The position numbers and the translations under genes are program-made. DNA of 64,000 bases from JTS-RE37 sp963756115 (lineage in GTDB: Bacteria; Bacteroidota; Bacteroidia; Flavobacteriales; Flavobacteriaceae). The notes beneath the pieces were generated by a model that had not been told where the DNA came from, searched no databases, and saw only the letters and a program-made list of their open reading frames with translations. Within the stretch, counting starts at the first letter, position 1. Every line of letters starts with the position of its first letter. The stretch covers positions 248,001-312,000 of the forward strand of contig CAVWMN010000003.1 in the NCBI GenBank assembly GCA_963756115.1, given 5' to 3'. Below are positions 18,090 through 28,189 of the stretch, in pieces.

Positions 18090-18518
18090 ATGAAAGTAAA
18101 CCCCTATTTAAACTTCGATGGCGAGGCCGAAAAAGCTTTCAAATTTTACAGATCCGTTTTTGGCGGGGAGTTTAGCAGTAACCTTAAAATGAAGGAAGCA
18201 CCGGGGGGTGAGGCATTTAGTGAAGCCGAACAGAACAGGACAATGCATATAGGATTGCCTATTGGACAAGGCCAGTTTTTAATGGCATCGGATATCATTC
18301 CATCTGCCGGCCATAAGTTGATTAAAGGAAACAATATCTACATTTCAATCCACCCGGAAAGCAGGGAAGAGGCGGACCGGTTATTCAAAGGACTATGCCA
18401 GGGAGGTAAGATTGAGATGCCGATGGATGAGCAGTTCTGGGGCGATTATTTTGGCAGCCTGGAAGATCAATTCGGGGTACATTGGATGGTTAATTTCAAT
18501 GCACAGCAAATGTCCTGA
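18090..18518 (+). CDS. PhnB-like VOC-family protein
   Basis: The true start is most likely the ATG at 18090, giving MKVNPYLNFDGEAEKAFKFY, the standard start of PhnB/3-demethylubiquinone-methyltransferase-like VOC proteins; the ATG at 18051 adds 13 non-conserved residues. FWGDYFGSLEDQFGVHWMVN is the family C-terminus. These are small cytosolic beta-alpha-beta-beta-beta proteins with unknown substrates. It forms a run with the second VOC gene and the GNAT gene. Confidence 0.88.
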   Translation: MKVNPYLNFDGEAEKAFKFYRSVFGGEFSSNLKMKEAPGGEAFSEAEQNRTMHIGLPIGQGQFLMASDIIPSAGHKLIKGNNIYISIHPESREEADRLFKGLCQGGKIEMPMDEQFWGDYFGSLEDQFGVHWMVNFNAQQMS

Positions 18519-18549
18519 TTAAGAAGTACATACTATAAATAAAGAAACA

Positions 18550-18924
18550 ATGTTGCAAAATTCAAAGGCATTCGGCGGTTTTTCCGTAAACGACCTGCAA
18601 AAAGCCAAAACTTTCTATAAAGGTACCCTGGGGTTAACGGTTAAAGATAACCCGATGGGGATCCTGGAATTACACCTCACTGGCACAAACCCCATGATCA
18701 TTTATCCCAAGGTCGATCATAAGCCAGCCACATTCACTGTATTGAATTTTCCTGTAAAAGACCTGGAAAAAATCGTGGACGGGCTGATAGGCCTCGGTCT
18801 CCGGTTTGAACAATACCCGGAACTCAACACCGACAGCAAGGGTATTTCCCGGACGGAAGGACCGTTGATAGCCTGGTTCAAAGACCCGGCCGGCAATATT
18901 CTGTCTGTAATCCAGGAGGGCTGA
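18550..18924 (+). CDS. VOC/glyoxalase-family protein
   Basis: The 124 residues start with FGGFSVNDLQKAKTFYKGTLGL, the first VOC module strand and helix, and end with GPLIAWFKDPAGNILSVIQ, the second metal-side strand (Glu replaced by a non-ligand stretch). The substrate is unknown. It lies 32 bp after the PhnB-like gene. Confidence 0.88.
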   Translation: MLQNSKAFGGFSVNDLQKAKTFYKGTLGLTVKDNPMGILELHLTGTNPMIIYPKVDHKPATFTVLNFPVKDLEKIVDGLIGLGLRFEQYPELNTDSKGISRTEGPLIAWFKDPAGNILSVIQEG

Positions 18925-18936
18925 AGCAGTTAAGGT

Positions 18937-19413
18937 ATGCTTTCAGATATAAGTTGGATTGAGTTGAGAACACTGGACACGCTCCGGAAAAGCGAAATAA
19001 TTTCTCTTTGGAACAGGGAATATCCGTCAAAGCTGGCACTGGCTGATCCTGACTCATTCGATACATATCTGGAATCCCTGGAAGATAAACACCATGTACT
19101 GCTCATGGATGATTCAGGAAAATTGATAGGTTGGCTGGTCTGTTTTATCAGGGACAATGCGCGTTGGTTTGCGATGCTCATCGATTCACCGGCACAGGGT
19201 AAGGGCCTGGGATCCGCCCTGTTGGACTGGGCGAAAAGGCAGTATATGGAATTAAATGGGTGGGTAATTGAGTCAGGTACCGAACGGAAACAAAATGGGG
19301 AAAATTATAAATCTCCCGTCAATTTCTATCAGAAGAACGGATTTGAGATCTGCCCGGAGGTGGAGCTTACTAAAAAAAATATAACAGGCATCCTGGTCCG
19401 TTGGCGCCGATAA
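18937..19413 (+). CDS. GNAT-family N-acetyltransferase
   Basis: The acetyl-CoA loop is visible as DSPAQGKGLGSALLDWAKR (QxxGxG/A type) after a strand WFAMLIDS. The C-terminal part VNFYQKNGFEICPEVELT is the usual last motif. The gene starts 13 bp after the VOC gene and is likely co-transcribed. The acceptor substrate is unknown. Confidence 0.88.
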   Translation: MLSDISWIELRTLDTLRKSEIISLWNREYPSKLALADPDSFDTYLESLEDKHHVLLMDDSGKLIGWLVCFIRDNARWFAMLIDSPAQGKGLGSALLDWAKRQYMELNGWVIESGTERKQNGENYKSPVNFYQKNGFEICPEVELTKKNITGILVRWRR

Positions 19414-19594
19414 GGCAATAAGAGCCAAAGGTTATTGCACCAGTTGCGTGTAACAACTACACCCTTATTGCGAGGCACGGGGTTCTGAAGTAATTTTTTA
19501 GGTAGTAACTGCAGGTATAGAAGGTGCTGAATCTTTTGGATTTCCAGTCTATATATTTATTATATTAGCTTGTATAACTGTAAAACCATCTATT

Positions 19595-19762
19595 ATGAGA
19601 AGTCTTCTTTGGCTTGTTGCCGTAATTTTGATCATAGTCTGGCTCTTAGGTATTTTGGATATCATTCCAGGAATTGGAACCAATAGTTTGATCCATGTCT
19701 TGCTTGTAATAGCTGTAATCGTAGTCTTATATAACATTATATCCGGCCGCAAACCCCTGTAA
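19595..19762 (+). CDS. lmo0937-family small membrane protein (55 aa)
   Basis: The 55 residues start MRSLLWLVAVILIIVWLLG, continue with the linker DIIPGIGTNSLIH and a second helix LLVIAVIVVLYNII, and end with GRKPL. The two helices with this Gly/Pro-containing loop are the hallmark of the lmo0937 family, often stress-related in annotation but of unknown function. Monocistronic. Confidence 0.8.
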   Translation: MRSLLWLVAVILIIVWLLGILDIIPGIGTNSLIHVLLVIAVIVVLYNIISGRKPL

Positions 19763-19866
19763 TCTTATAGCCGGGCGAAATCCGATATCCAGTGGCAGTC
19801 AGCTGCTGCGGAAAGTGCCGTAAAAAAAGGCACCTGAGGTGGCTGGATGGGCTTGCTTTGTATTTC

Positions 19867-22743
19867 TCAACGCTTGGCATCAGCTGCTTTAAAGATATCG
19901 TATTTCAATCCAACTGTAAACCTCCGGTCGTAGAATCCGATCCGGGAGGTTCTCCTGTGAATTCCCTGATAGAGCCGTAAAGGTTGATTGGTGAGGTTGT
20001 TCACCCCGGCATACAGGCTCAGGTTTTTATGAATGTTAAAACTTGCGTTAAAGTCGAGCAACAGTTGCCTGTCATAAAAGATATCTTCCAGGCTTCTCCC
20101 CCCCACTTCTTTCAGGTAGGCCCCTGAAAAATTAGCAGATAAACGGGCTGTAAAATCCTTGACCTCATAGCCCAGGGAAGCATTGAACAAATGAGGTGGC
20201 GTATCCGGGAGGTTAAGGTCAACCCTGTCTATACCCTGCACATCCCGGATGCCTTCCGTAACTGAATTCAGGAAGGTATAATTAAAATCAAAGCTCAGGT
20301 GGCGTGCAAAACCCGGTAAAAAATCAAGTTGTCGCTGGTAATTGAGTTCCACCCCATAAAGGGCCGCCTCTTCCCCGTTCAACGGTTGAAAAAGTGTAAA
20401 CCCCGAGGTACCCGGGCCATACTGATCATCCGTTGTAACACTCCGGAAAGTGTACATGAAGTTTTTGATGTTTTTGCTAAATACGCCAAGGGATAAAATA
20501 CCGACAGAGCTGTAATAATGTTCTGCCATCAGGTCAAAGTTAGTGGAGGTTGCGGGGTTAAGCCCTGGGTTACCAACCGAGATCTCCCTGTCACTGTATA
20601 CTATCTCACGGGTAGGTACCATATCCACATAATTAGGGCGGGAGAGGGCGCTCGTCCATGCGAACCTGAGAACGGTATTGGCTGACAACCCATACCGGAT
20701 ATGAAATGATGGCAAAAAGTTGTTATACGATTCCGTTGCCATCTCCTGTCCGACCAGGCCGGAATTTTCTTCAATGCTATTTGCCAGTGCATTAAACAAG
20801 GTATTTTCCACCCGTACGCCAGCCAGGACGTTAAGGGAGATACCAAACTGTTGACGGGTCATGGCATAGGCTGCAAAAACATCCTCATCTACCTGATAGT
20901 TTTGTTTCAGGAATTCACCGGGGATCACCTCTCCATTCCGGAGGTCAAGATCACCAAGCCATCGCTCGTCCGGAAATATACCTGCCCTGTATTGGGGTCC
21001 TGCAAGGAAGCCGGGATCCGTATAATCCCGATTCGGTGTTTCCGCCAGGGTTGGAAAGGATTCTTCCAGGTCAAACCGGTTAAAGCCGTTCTCCCTGACT
21101 TTTGATTTCATCCTCCCCCTGCTGCCAAATTTTAACTGTCCGTCTGCGGTTTCAATTACATTCCAGGGCAGCGTCACATTAAGGAAGAAATTGATATCCT
21201 CCTCCCGGGTATAGTTGCTTTCCTCGATGATCTCATCGTACTCAAAACCGGTGAGATCCCCGGAAAGTATCGGGTTTTCAGGCACAAACAAGGGATAACG
21301 GGGATTCCCGGTTTTCCTGATGATCCCATAAATGGCTTTATATTCGGCAGTTCGTTCGTGAGCAATATCTTCAAATGTTGCCGATACTGCGGTGAGCCAG
21401 TCTATCCGCAAAGTACCCCATAAATGGTTTCCTCCAAGGGTATAATTCTGCATCCGCTGATCTTCCAATCTTGCATTTTTCCCCCTGTCTGTGGCAATCC
21501 CGCCCCGGGTCTGTCTGCTAACCAAAACAGGAAACCGTACCAGGTCACGGCCCGTCAGTGAGAAATCGCCGTCAGCAATCTCACTGCCTTCCAGAACCTC
21601 CTGTTCAAATACATACCTGTTTTCCCGGTCATCACGCCAGTTATAAATGGTTTTGAGATACAGGCTGTTGGAAGCATTTAGCTGATAATCAAAATTCGCG
21701 GCAAAACTCCGCCGGACGCGTTGTATCCAAAAGGGCTGGATTTCAAGGATAGCCGGGTACGGATCCACGCTAACCTGCTCAATAATGGGTTCCCCGCTGG
21801 CATCCGTGTTTCCTGTGTTGTAGGAGAAGGAATCAGACCATGTCGCTTCCACCGTATCAGACCCAAAATCGTTATCATTGATGGAAGCTGAGAGCATCCA
21901 ACCAAATTTATCGTCATCCGTACGATCGCCATACAGAAAGGACCCATTCAGTATCCGTTTGTCAGAGATAAAATTGATCCCCGAACCCAGGGTAGCAGAA
22001 ACCCTGAAGCCCTGTGGGGAAGTGCGTGTGACCAGGTTCACCGATCCCCCCAGCGCGTCTGCATCCATATCGGGGGTCAGGGTTTTGATGACTTCTATGG
22101 TTTGGATCATATCCGCGGGGATCAGGTCTAATTGGATATTCCTGTTATCCCCTTCTGCCGAAGGAATCCTGCTACCATTAAGAGTTACGGAATTTAATTC
22201 CGGGGAAAGTCCCCTTATGATGAGGTCACGGGCCTCCCCCTGATCCAGCTGGACAGCAATCCCCGATATCCGTTTGAGGGCGTCCCCGATATTGGCATCC
22301 GGGAATTTGCCGATTTGATCAGTAGAAACAATGTTACTGATATTTATAGCGTTCTTTTGGGTATTCAGAGCCTTCGCATGTGAAGCAGAACCCCGGGAAA
22401 CCACCTCAACCCCCTTTAAGAGGATGCTTTTTGGAACCAGCATAACGGTTAGGAATATAGTTTGATCGTTTGGGATACCAACCTGTTCCTGGTAATCCGA
22501 ATAGCCCAGGTAGCGTACCTGTACCTCAAACTTCCCGGCAGGTACGTTGAGCAGGGTAAACCTGCCGTTGAGATCAGATACGGTGCCTTTGCCGGCTCCT
22601 GACATAAAAATTGTGGCTCCTGAGACAGGGATCCCATCCGGGTCAATAATTGCTCCCTGAATATTCCCGTATTGTGCATACGAAAAGCAGGACATAAAAT
22701 TGAGTAACCATATTATCCCGATATGTCTAACCTCCCATTCCAT
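19867..22743 (-). CDS. TonB-dependent receptor (TonB-Xanth-Caul type) with carboxypeptidase-like N-domain
   Basis: After a signal peptide (cleavage near CFSYAQ) comes a CarboxypepD_reg beta domain (GNIQGAIIDPDGIPVSGATI), then a plug (IGDALKRISGIAVQLDQGEA, IIRGLSPELNSVTLNG, IEVIKTLTPDMDADALGGSV) whose wording fits the TIGR01782 subfamily, and a barrel ending in an aromatic-rich strand. It imports an unknown ligand across the outer membrane. I prefer the ATG at 22743, because a TAAATTTA element at 22802-22809 with ATTG 21 bp upstream looks like the promoter and leaves no leader for the ATG at 22800. No SusD partner is adjacent. Confidence 0.9.
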   Translation of the reverse strand: MEWEVRHIGIIWLLNFMSCFSYAQYGNIQGAIIDPDGIPVSGATIFMSGAGKGTVSDLNGRFTLLNVPAGKFEVQVRYLGYSDYQEQVGIPNDQTIFLTVMLVPKSILLKGVEVVSRGSASHAKALNTQKNAINISNIVSTDQIGKFPDANIGDALKRISGIAVQLDQGEARDLIIRGLSPELNSVTLNGSRIPSAEGDNRNIQLDLIPADMIQTIEVIKTLTPDMDADALGGSVNLVTRTSPQGFRVSATLGSGINFISDKRILNGSFLYGDRTDDDKFGWMLSASINDNDFGSDTVEATWSDSFSYNTGNTDASGEPIIEQVSVDPYPAILEIQPFWIQRVRRSFAANFDYQLNASNSLYLKTIYNWRDDRENRYVFEQEVLEGSEIADGDFSLTGRDLVRFPVLVSRQTRGGIATDRGKNARLEDQRMQNYTLGGNHLWGTLRIDWLTAVSATFEDIAHERTAEYKAIYGIIRKTGNPRYPLFVPENPILSGDLTGFEYDEIIEESNYTREEDINFFLNVTLPWNVIETADGQLKFGSRGRMKSKVRENGFNRFDLEESFPTLAETPNRDYTDPGFLAGPQYRAGIFPDERWLGDLDLRNGEVIPGEFLKQNYQVDEDVFAAYAMTRQQFGISLNVLAGVRVENTLFNALANSIEENSGLVGQEMATESYNNFLPSFHIRYGLSANTVLRFAWTSALSRPNYVDMVPTREIVYSDREISVGNPGLNPATSTNFDLMAEHYYSSVGILSLGVFSKNIKNFMYTFRSVTTDDQYGPGTSGFTLFQPLNGEEAALYGVELNYQRQLDFLPGFARHLSFDFNYTFLNSVTEGIRDVQGIDRVDLNLPDTPPHLFNASLGYEVKDFTARLSANFSGAYLKEVGGRSLEDIFYDRQLLLDFNASFNIHKNLSLYAGVNNLTNQPLRLYQGIHRRTSRIGFYDRRFTVGLKYDIFKAADAKR

Positions 22744-22946
22744 CCCGCGAAAGCTACATATAATTAAGGCCAAAGGGAGAGTCCCACTTGCCCTGTGCAT
22801 ATAAATTTAGACATTTCAGCCTACCCCGGGCAATCTGGTGGGTTTTGACAGTAAGTAAATTGGTGTCGTGGCGGTACTGGTAATACTGGTACATGAGACC
22901 GGTGGATCAATCGGTGACGCGGCCCGAGGTGGTTTCTTGGAGCAGG

Positions 22947-23246
22947 TTACAAATAATCCTCAAACCGCGTGAGTTTGTTCCGCAAGTGTTTAACCTCCTC
23001 CTGAAGGTCCCTGACTTTTTTCAACAGGTGATCAACGGCCTGCAAACCCTCGGGGTTGATCTGCAATTCCCGGTGCAAACGGAGCATTTTTTCAAGCCGT
23101 GGCAATTCGGTAAGCTGAAGGATAGGTTCCCGGTCCCTGAATTCCAGTTTGATCACTTCAAATTCCTGCAGTTCATAGACAAAAGATTCCTCAATCTCAT
23201 GACTGTTGCAGAATTCCTTTATCCTGATATATTTTCGTGCTCCCAT
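22947..23246 (-). CDS. cbpM: Chaperone modulator CbpM
   Basis: The 99 residues have a MerR-like winged helix start (YIRIKEFCNSHEIEESFVYEL) and a coiled-coil C-terminus (QAVDHLLKKVRDLQEEVKHLRNK). This is the CbpM architecture, a small protein that binds the J-domain of CbpA and inhibits it. It lies 4 bp downstream of the DnaJ-like gene, the standard cbpA-cbpM order. Confidence 0.88.
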   Translation of the reverse strand: MGARKYIRIKEFCNSHEIEESFVYELQEFEVIKLEFRDREPILQLTELPRLEKMLRLHRELQINPEGLQAVDHLLKKVRDLQEEVKHLRNKLTRFEDYL

Positions 23247-23250
23247 AGTC

Positions 23251-24144
23251 TTAATTCAGATTGGTTTCTTCCAGTTGTTTGAACAGTTGTTTCTGGGCTT
23301 CCGTCAGGTCTTTAGGGATCCGGACCTGATAGGTGATGATAAGGTCCCCAAAATGACCTTCCTTTTTATACACCGGGAAGCCCTTGCCCTTCAATTTGAC
23401 CTGCGTGCCGGTCTGGGTTTCAGGTTTAATGTTCAGTTTCACCTTCCCGCTCAGGGTATCTATAACAACATCCCCGCCCAGTACGGCACGGGTCAGTGGT
23501 AATTGTACGGTTTTATAAAGCTGGGACCCTTCCCGTTTGAACTCCGTGGTATTCCGTATGGAAAAGGTAATGAAGAGGTCCCCCTTCGGACCCCCATTGA
23601 TCCCTTCGCCGCCATGGCCTTTTATTTTTATGGTCTGTCCGTCCTCGATTCCGGCAGGTATGGTGATCCGGATATTTCTATTGTTGATGGTGAGGGTCCT
23701 TTTATGGGTATGCAATACATCCATGAGGCCCAATTCCAGGGTCGCATTATAATCCTGGCCTTTGTATTTCACACGCCCGCTGCGATTGGAGAACCCGGAG
23801 CCGCCAAACATGGATTCGAAGAAATCGGAAAAATCGGCCCCCTGCCCCCCGGAATAAGTATAGCCTCCAGATCCGCCGCCCTGGTTCCGGGTACGTTGCT
23901 GTTTTTCAAATTCCTCTGCGTGTTGCCAATCCTTCCCGTACTTGTCATACTTTTTTCGTTTCTCAGCATCGCTCAGTACCTCATTGGCCTCATTGATCTG
24001 CTTGAACAACTTCTCAGCTTCCGGATCGTTGGGATTGATATCCGGGTGGTATTTCCTGGCAAGTTTTCGATACGCCTTTTTGATTTCACTCTCGGTCGCA
24101 TTTTTATCAATACCCAATACCTTATAATAATCTATAAAATCCAT
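23251..24144 (-). CDS. cbpA: CbpA-type DnaJ-like co-chaperone
   Basis: J-domain at residues 1-70 with YHPD (His-Pro-Asp loop), a G/S-rich linker (NQGGGSGGYTYSGGQG), and the two C-terminal substrate-binding domains (NATLELGLMDVLHTHKRTLT, IKIKGHGGEGINGGPKGDL, GKGFPVYKKEGHFGDL). There is no zinc-finger domain, so it is CbpA-type rather than DnaJ. It stimulates DnaK ATPase in the cytosol or nucleoid. Operon with cbpM. Confidence 0.94.
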   Translation of the reverse strand: MDFIDYYKVLGIDKNATESEIKKAYRKLARKYHPDINPNDPEAEKLFKQINEANEVLSDAEKRKKYDKYGKDWQHAEEFEKQQRTRNQGGGSGGYTYSGGQGADFSDFFESMFGGSGFSNRSGRVKYKGQDYNATLELGLMDVLHTHKRTLTINNRNIRITIPAGIEDGQTIKIKGHGGEGINGGPKGDLFITFSIRNTTEFKREGSQLYKTVQLPLTRAVLGGDVVIDTLSGKVKLNIKPETQTGTQVKLKGKGFPVYKKEGHFGDLIITYQVRIPKDLTEAQKQLFKQLEETNLN

Positions 24145-24392
24145 GCGAAGCCTTTCAATTTTCCACTCTGTGATTCAACCGTTAAAATACTTAAAATCTA
24201 CGTCTTTTGGTTTCCAAACTAGTTTGATTTTTGATGATATCCGTTATCCTCTGCACCAGCTCGAAAACAGGCCTTTCAATCCAAAGTCGTTGCCTGTCAA
24301 TATTGAATTTGCAACATAGTTCAGGAGATAACCGTATTTTTAGTACTTCTGTTGATATACGGAAATCCAGGAATGGTAAAATTAAAATCATC

Positions 24393-25502
24393 ATGCAAAA
24401 AATAATGATCTTCCCCACCCTCTTTGTAGCTCTTTTAACGCTGCTCATCCCAAGTTCAGCTTCCTTACATGGGCAGGATTCCGCCTTGCCTAAAATTGTC
24501 CTGATCACCCTGGACGGGGTACGCTGGCAGGACTTTTTTACCGGGGCAGATGCCTCCCTGATCACCAACCCCGAATATGTACATGACACCCTTATGCTCA
24601 AAAACCTTTTCTGGCGGGATACCCCCGAAGCCAGGCGGGGGGTATTGATGCCATTCCTCTGGAAGAATGCACTCAGGATAGGGCAATTCCATGGCAACCG
24701 GCTTCATGGCAGCAAGGTGGACTTAACCAATAAACTATGGTTTTCCTACCCCGGTTATAATGAGATACTGAGTGGCAGGGCCGACGATGCCCGGATAACG
24801 AGTAATGAGAAACTGAACAACCCCAACAAGACAGTCCTGGAAATTGTCAACGCATCCCACAGTTTCAGCGGGAAAGTAGCTGCTTTTGGTAGTTGGGATG
24901 TTTTCCCCTATATCGTCAATGAAAACCGGTCCGGGATCCCTGTTAATGCTGGATTTGAACCGGCAGCAGGATCTGATCTTACCGCTCATGAGCTGTGGCT
25001 GAATGAAATGCAGGAACGGATTCCAAGCCCCTGGGGTTCTGTCCGCCTGGATGCCTTTACGGGTCAGTACGCCCTGGAATACATGAAAAAGAACCATCCG
25101 GACCTGGTCTATATCGCGTTTGGTGAGACGGACGACTTTGCCCATGACGGGGATTACCAGGCCTATTTGAAAGCTATGCACAATACCGACCTTTTGATAC
25201 GGGACTTATGGGAATTTGTGCAGGATGACCCTGAATACCGGGATAATACCATTTTCCTGATCACAACAGACCACGGTAGGGGTACGAGACCACTGGACTC
25301 CTGGAAAAACCATGGTGACGATGTGCCCAATGCCGGAGAGGTATGGCTTGTTGCTTTTGGTAATGGCGTCCGAAATAAAGGAGAAGTAAAATCGGAAGAA
25401 CAAGTATTCAGCATCCAGATCGCCCCGACGATCTTAGCTTTCCTGCAACTAAATGAAGCCGGCGAAACCCTACCTGGGAAGCCCCTCGAGCTGAAGGACT
25501 GA
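24393..25502 (+). CDS. Alkaline phosphatase-superfamily enzyme, secreted
   Basis: The start chosen is the ATG at 24393, giving signal peptide MQKIMIFPTLFVALLTLLI with cleavage near LHGQ; the upstream ATG at 24231 adds 54 residues with no signal. The metal site segments are ITLDGVRWQDFF, SYPGYNEILSG (nucleophile region), FGETDDFAHDGDY and LITTDHGRGTR. This fits the phosphodiesterase/phosphomutase branch of the alkaline phosphatase superfamily acting in the periplasm. The substrate is unknown. It is convergent with the DUF5009 gene. Confidence 0.85.
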   Translation: MQKIMIFPTLFVALLTLLIPSSASLHGQDSALPKIVLITLDGVRWQDFFTGADASLITNPEYVHDTLMLKNLFWRDTPEARRGVLMPFLWKNALRIGQFHGNRLHGSKVDLTNKLWFSYPGYNEILSGRADDARITSNEKLNNPNKTVLEIVNASHSFSGKVAAFGSWDVFPYIVNENRSGIPVNAGFEPAAGSDLTAHELWLNEMQERIPSPWGSVRLDAFTGQYALEYMKKNHPDLVYIAFGETDDFAHDGDYQAYLKAMHNTDLLIRDLWEFVQDDPEYRDNTIFLITTDHGRGTRPLDSWKNHGDDVPNAGEVWLVAFGNGVRNKGEVKSEEQVFSIQIAPTILAFLQLNEAGETLPGKPLELKD

Positions 25503-25636
25503 GTCTGTTATCCTGCCACAAGAAACCACTCCATGCAGCTAAGGTTTGAGTTAGCTTAGAACTGAAACCGATACTGCCATTGCACCGGACTCAATTTTGA
25601 GGGGATTGGAAAGGTCAACAGGAAGGATTTCCGGTA

Positions 25637-26743
25637 TTAAACCTTAAAGTACACCTTGTGCTGATCGAGGAAATAAGTGATATACCAGAATATAAAGAGC
25701 ACAAAAAGTGAGTTGACAACCAGTATCAAATCCCCGGGAACGCCAATCGGGGCGAGAAGGCCTTCCGTAAAGATCCTCCCAAAATCACGGAACCATTGGG
25801 ATCCGACGGTTTCCGCGAACAAATAAATAAATATAGAATTCGTTCCTACGACGGAAAAGATCCGCAACCATTTTTTATGATTCCCCCTGATATCTATCCA
25901 CCAGTAAAACAAGGCCAGTGCAAGGATGGTCCACCCGCCGGAAGCCAGCGTAAAGGAAGTGGTGGCCAATCGCTTAATGATCGGGGTAATATGGGTCAGA
26001 TCCAAAGCATACCCCAGGACAAGGATCACCATTCCCCATGTTATAAAAGGTTTCAGCTTTGCCGATGCACTTCGGTCTGAAAGCAGGACCTGCCCGCAAA
26101 CGACCCCCCAGATGGTATGTGCTGCGGTTGGTATAAAATTAATAGTTACCCATCCGTCCCCGTTGAGTTTCCCCATAAAGACCATATCCATAAACGAACC
26201 AAAACTTGCCCCGTTGTTATAGGGATCCGATGGGTTATAGGCACGGTAGAGTATTTCCGTAAGCACCAGCAAACCAGCCGATATGATAATTTGTGTGCGG
26301 TGGGGCAGGTTCATGATAGCATAAGCTATGAGTATGGTAAAGGCCAGTTGTACCAGTACATTCCATAGTTCCCATACCAGCGCATGGCTGTAAACACAGT
26401 GCAGCAACACCCCGAAAGCAAATAATAATATACACCGTCTTATGATATGCCTGGTAACAGAACTCCTGCTGCCTGTTTTCAATCGTTTGCGGATCGAAAA
26501 CGGCATTGCTACCCCCACGATGAACATAAAGAAGGGTTGTATCAGGTCCCAGAACCGCAGTCCGTGCCAGGGATGGTGGTGCAACTGTTCTGCCACCGTA
26601 CTGAGGGCTGTATTGCCCCGAACCAGTTCGGAGAAATTATGATGAAATCCGGCAGCTTCTGCAATGAGCAGGAACATGGTCAAACCGCGAAAGACATCAA
26701 GGGAAAAAAGGCGTTTGGACACGGGCGCAGCAAATTGGCTCAT
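25637..26743 (-). CDS. DUF5009 / heparan N-acetyltransferase-like membrane protein
   Basis: It begins KRLFSLDVFRGLTMFLLIAEAAG, the conserved first helix of the DUF5009/NagX/HGSNAT-like acyltransferase family, then FWDLIQPFFMFIVGVAMPFS, and has about ten membrane helices over 368 residues. Relatives transfer acyl groups to sugars or amino sugars across the inner membrane. It is the last gene of the SusCD operon, 57 bp after the haloperoxidase-like gene, hinting that the imported compound is acylated (inference). Confidence 0.87.
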   Translation of the reverse strand: MSQFAAPVSKRLFSLDVFRGLTMFLLIAEAAGFHHNFSELVRGNTALSTVAEQLHHHPWHGLRFWDLIQPFFMFIVGVAMPFSIRKRLKTGSRSSVTRHIIRRCILLFAFGVLLHCVYSHALVWELWNVLVQLAFTILIAYAIMNLPHRTQIIISAGLLVLTEILYRAYNPSDPYNNGASFGSFMDMVFMGKLNGDGWVTINFIPTAAHTIWGVVCGQVLLSDRSASAKLKPFITWGMVILVLGYALDLTHITPIIKRLATTSFTLASGGWTILALALFYWWIDIRGNHKKWLRIFSVVGTNSIFIYLFAETVGSQWFRDFGRIFTEGLLAPIGVPGDLILVVNSLFVLFIFWYITYFLDQHKVYFKV

Positions 26744-26800
26744 AGCGGAAAGGTTGGTTGTTGAAATTAAATTTACATATAATAACTCATACTATTTGCT

Positions 26801-28189
26801 TTAATAAGTCCCTTCATTTTGGGACGGCAACCCGGGCCCTAATTTCAGGCTTTCAATAACGTACCGGCCCACATTCCTTCCCTGTTCAACGCCCTTCTCA
26901 ATAGCCGGCCGGTAATGGATCCCACCGTATAAACGGCTTAAGGCCGCTTCCTGTGAAGCCTTTAAAAATGAAGGGTATCCCCTGGCGGGTAATCCATAGG
27001 GTACTTCGGTGGAATCCACAAAGGCATACTGGTCCCCAAACCAATGTGTCAAAACCGTAGCAGCCGCTGTTGAAGCCACACTGTGACCGGAGGTGTATTC
27101 GGGGAAGGCAGGTGTTTGAAGTATGGGAGTCCAGTCCGGGTCAATATATTTATTGATAAACGTTTCGGGACGCGTTAGGTTACTTTTGAACTTCTGGTCC
27201 CAGCAACTTATGAAAGAGTCCGCCAGGGCCATGCTCACCTGCGCCAAAACCGCGGCATCTGCATCGATGCTGAAGCCCTGTTCCTCAAGGACCTGGGCGG
27301 TTATGTGCATCCAATGCCCGCCCGGGGATATCTGTTGCTGGAAATACATTACATGTCCCTTCGTATGAGAGATATTCGGATTACAATCCCAGAATTTAGC
27401 GATATTCAGTTGTTCCTCGGTCAGGCCAAGGACCGTACCATACACATCCATGGCTTCGGAATAAAAGGAGGATTCCAATTTCGTATCAAATTCGGTGGGA
27501 AGGCCGGGATCAAACTGCGCGGCGGAATCCAGGACAAAAGGGCGGATAGTGTTCCAATGTGGCTCAATAGCTTCCATATAGTCGGGTGGTGTGGGGCGCC
27601 AACGGGCAGGGTCATCATTCACACTGTAACGTGGCAGCGCTGTCCTCCGGTTATAACCATCCTTTTGCGACCATTCCAGTATCTGTTCTGCCATTGCCTC
27701 CCCAAAAGCAACTGAATTGGCATGGATCTCCTTATCGATCCCAATTTTCTGAACGTTGCCAAGCAATTCTGACTGCTGGCCGGCAATCCGTTCCTGGTCA
27801 AATACCAGTTTTTCAGCCACTGCGGTAAACGCCACAAGTGCAGAAAGGGGATAATAATATTGCTTGCCGGTTTCCGGTACAGGCAGGGATTTCAGGCCAT
27901 TGAGCTGTCCTGCAAGCGAAGGGCGGTTGGTATCCAAATGCCGTGCGCATTCATAGGCTGCGATATTAGGATAGGCATAGATCCTGCTGGCCACAGGAGG
28001 GGTAAAGATATCCGCAACGATCACATCGGTCAGCAACCGGTTCTGCCGCATCAGGCTTCCCTGGAAATAGCTGTCCAGCCCCGCTTCATCATGTGGTTTT
28101 CCACAGCCGGAAAGCAACAATAACCCCAGGAACAGTATTACTGCCCGGAATCTATTGGTCCGTAAAAAATGTTTCTGTACTCCCATCAA
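26801..28189 (-). CDS. Vanadium haloperoxidase/PAP2-superfamily lipoprotein
   Basis: Lipobox LLLLSGC (Cys near residue 29). The acid-phosphatase/haloperoxidase core is in the C-terminal half: KSNLTRPETFI (Lys and Arg of motif 1), FPEYTSGHSVASTAAATVL (motif 2 with the His) and ALSRLYGGIHYRPAIE (motif 3 Arg and His). Bacteroidota copies are annotated as vanadium-dependent haloperoxidases, but a phosphatase role is equally possible from sequence. Its first 38 bp overlap the end of the upstream FG-GAP gene, so translation is coupled. Confidence 0.88.
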   Translation of the reverse strand: MMGVQKHFLRTNRFRAVILFLGLLLLSGCGKPHDEAGLDSYFQGSLMRQNRLLTDVIVADIFTPPVASRIYAYPNIAAYECARHLDTNRPSLAGQLNGLKSLPVPETGKQYYYPLSALVAFTAVAEKLVFDQERIAGQQSELLGNVQKIGIDKEIHANSVAFGEAMAEQILEWSQKDGYNRRTALPRYSVNDDPARWRPTPPDYMEAIEPHWNTIRPFVLDSAAQFDPGLPTEFDTKLESSFYSEAMDVYGTVLGLTEEQLNIAKFWDCNPNISHTKGHVMYFQQQISPGGHWMHITAQVLEEQGFSIDADAAVLAQVSMALADSFISCWDQKFKSNLTRPETFINKYIDPDWTPILQTPAFPEYTSGHSVASTAAATVLTHWFGDQYAFVDSTEVPYGLPARGYPSFLKASQEAALSRLYGGIHYRPAIEKGVEQGRNVGRYVIESLKLGPGLPSQNEGTY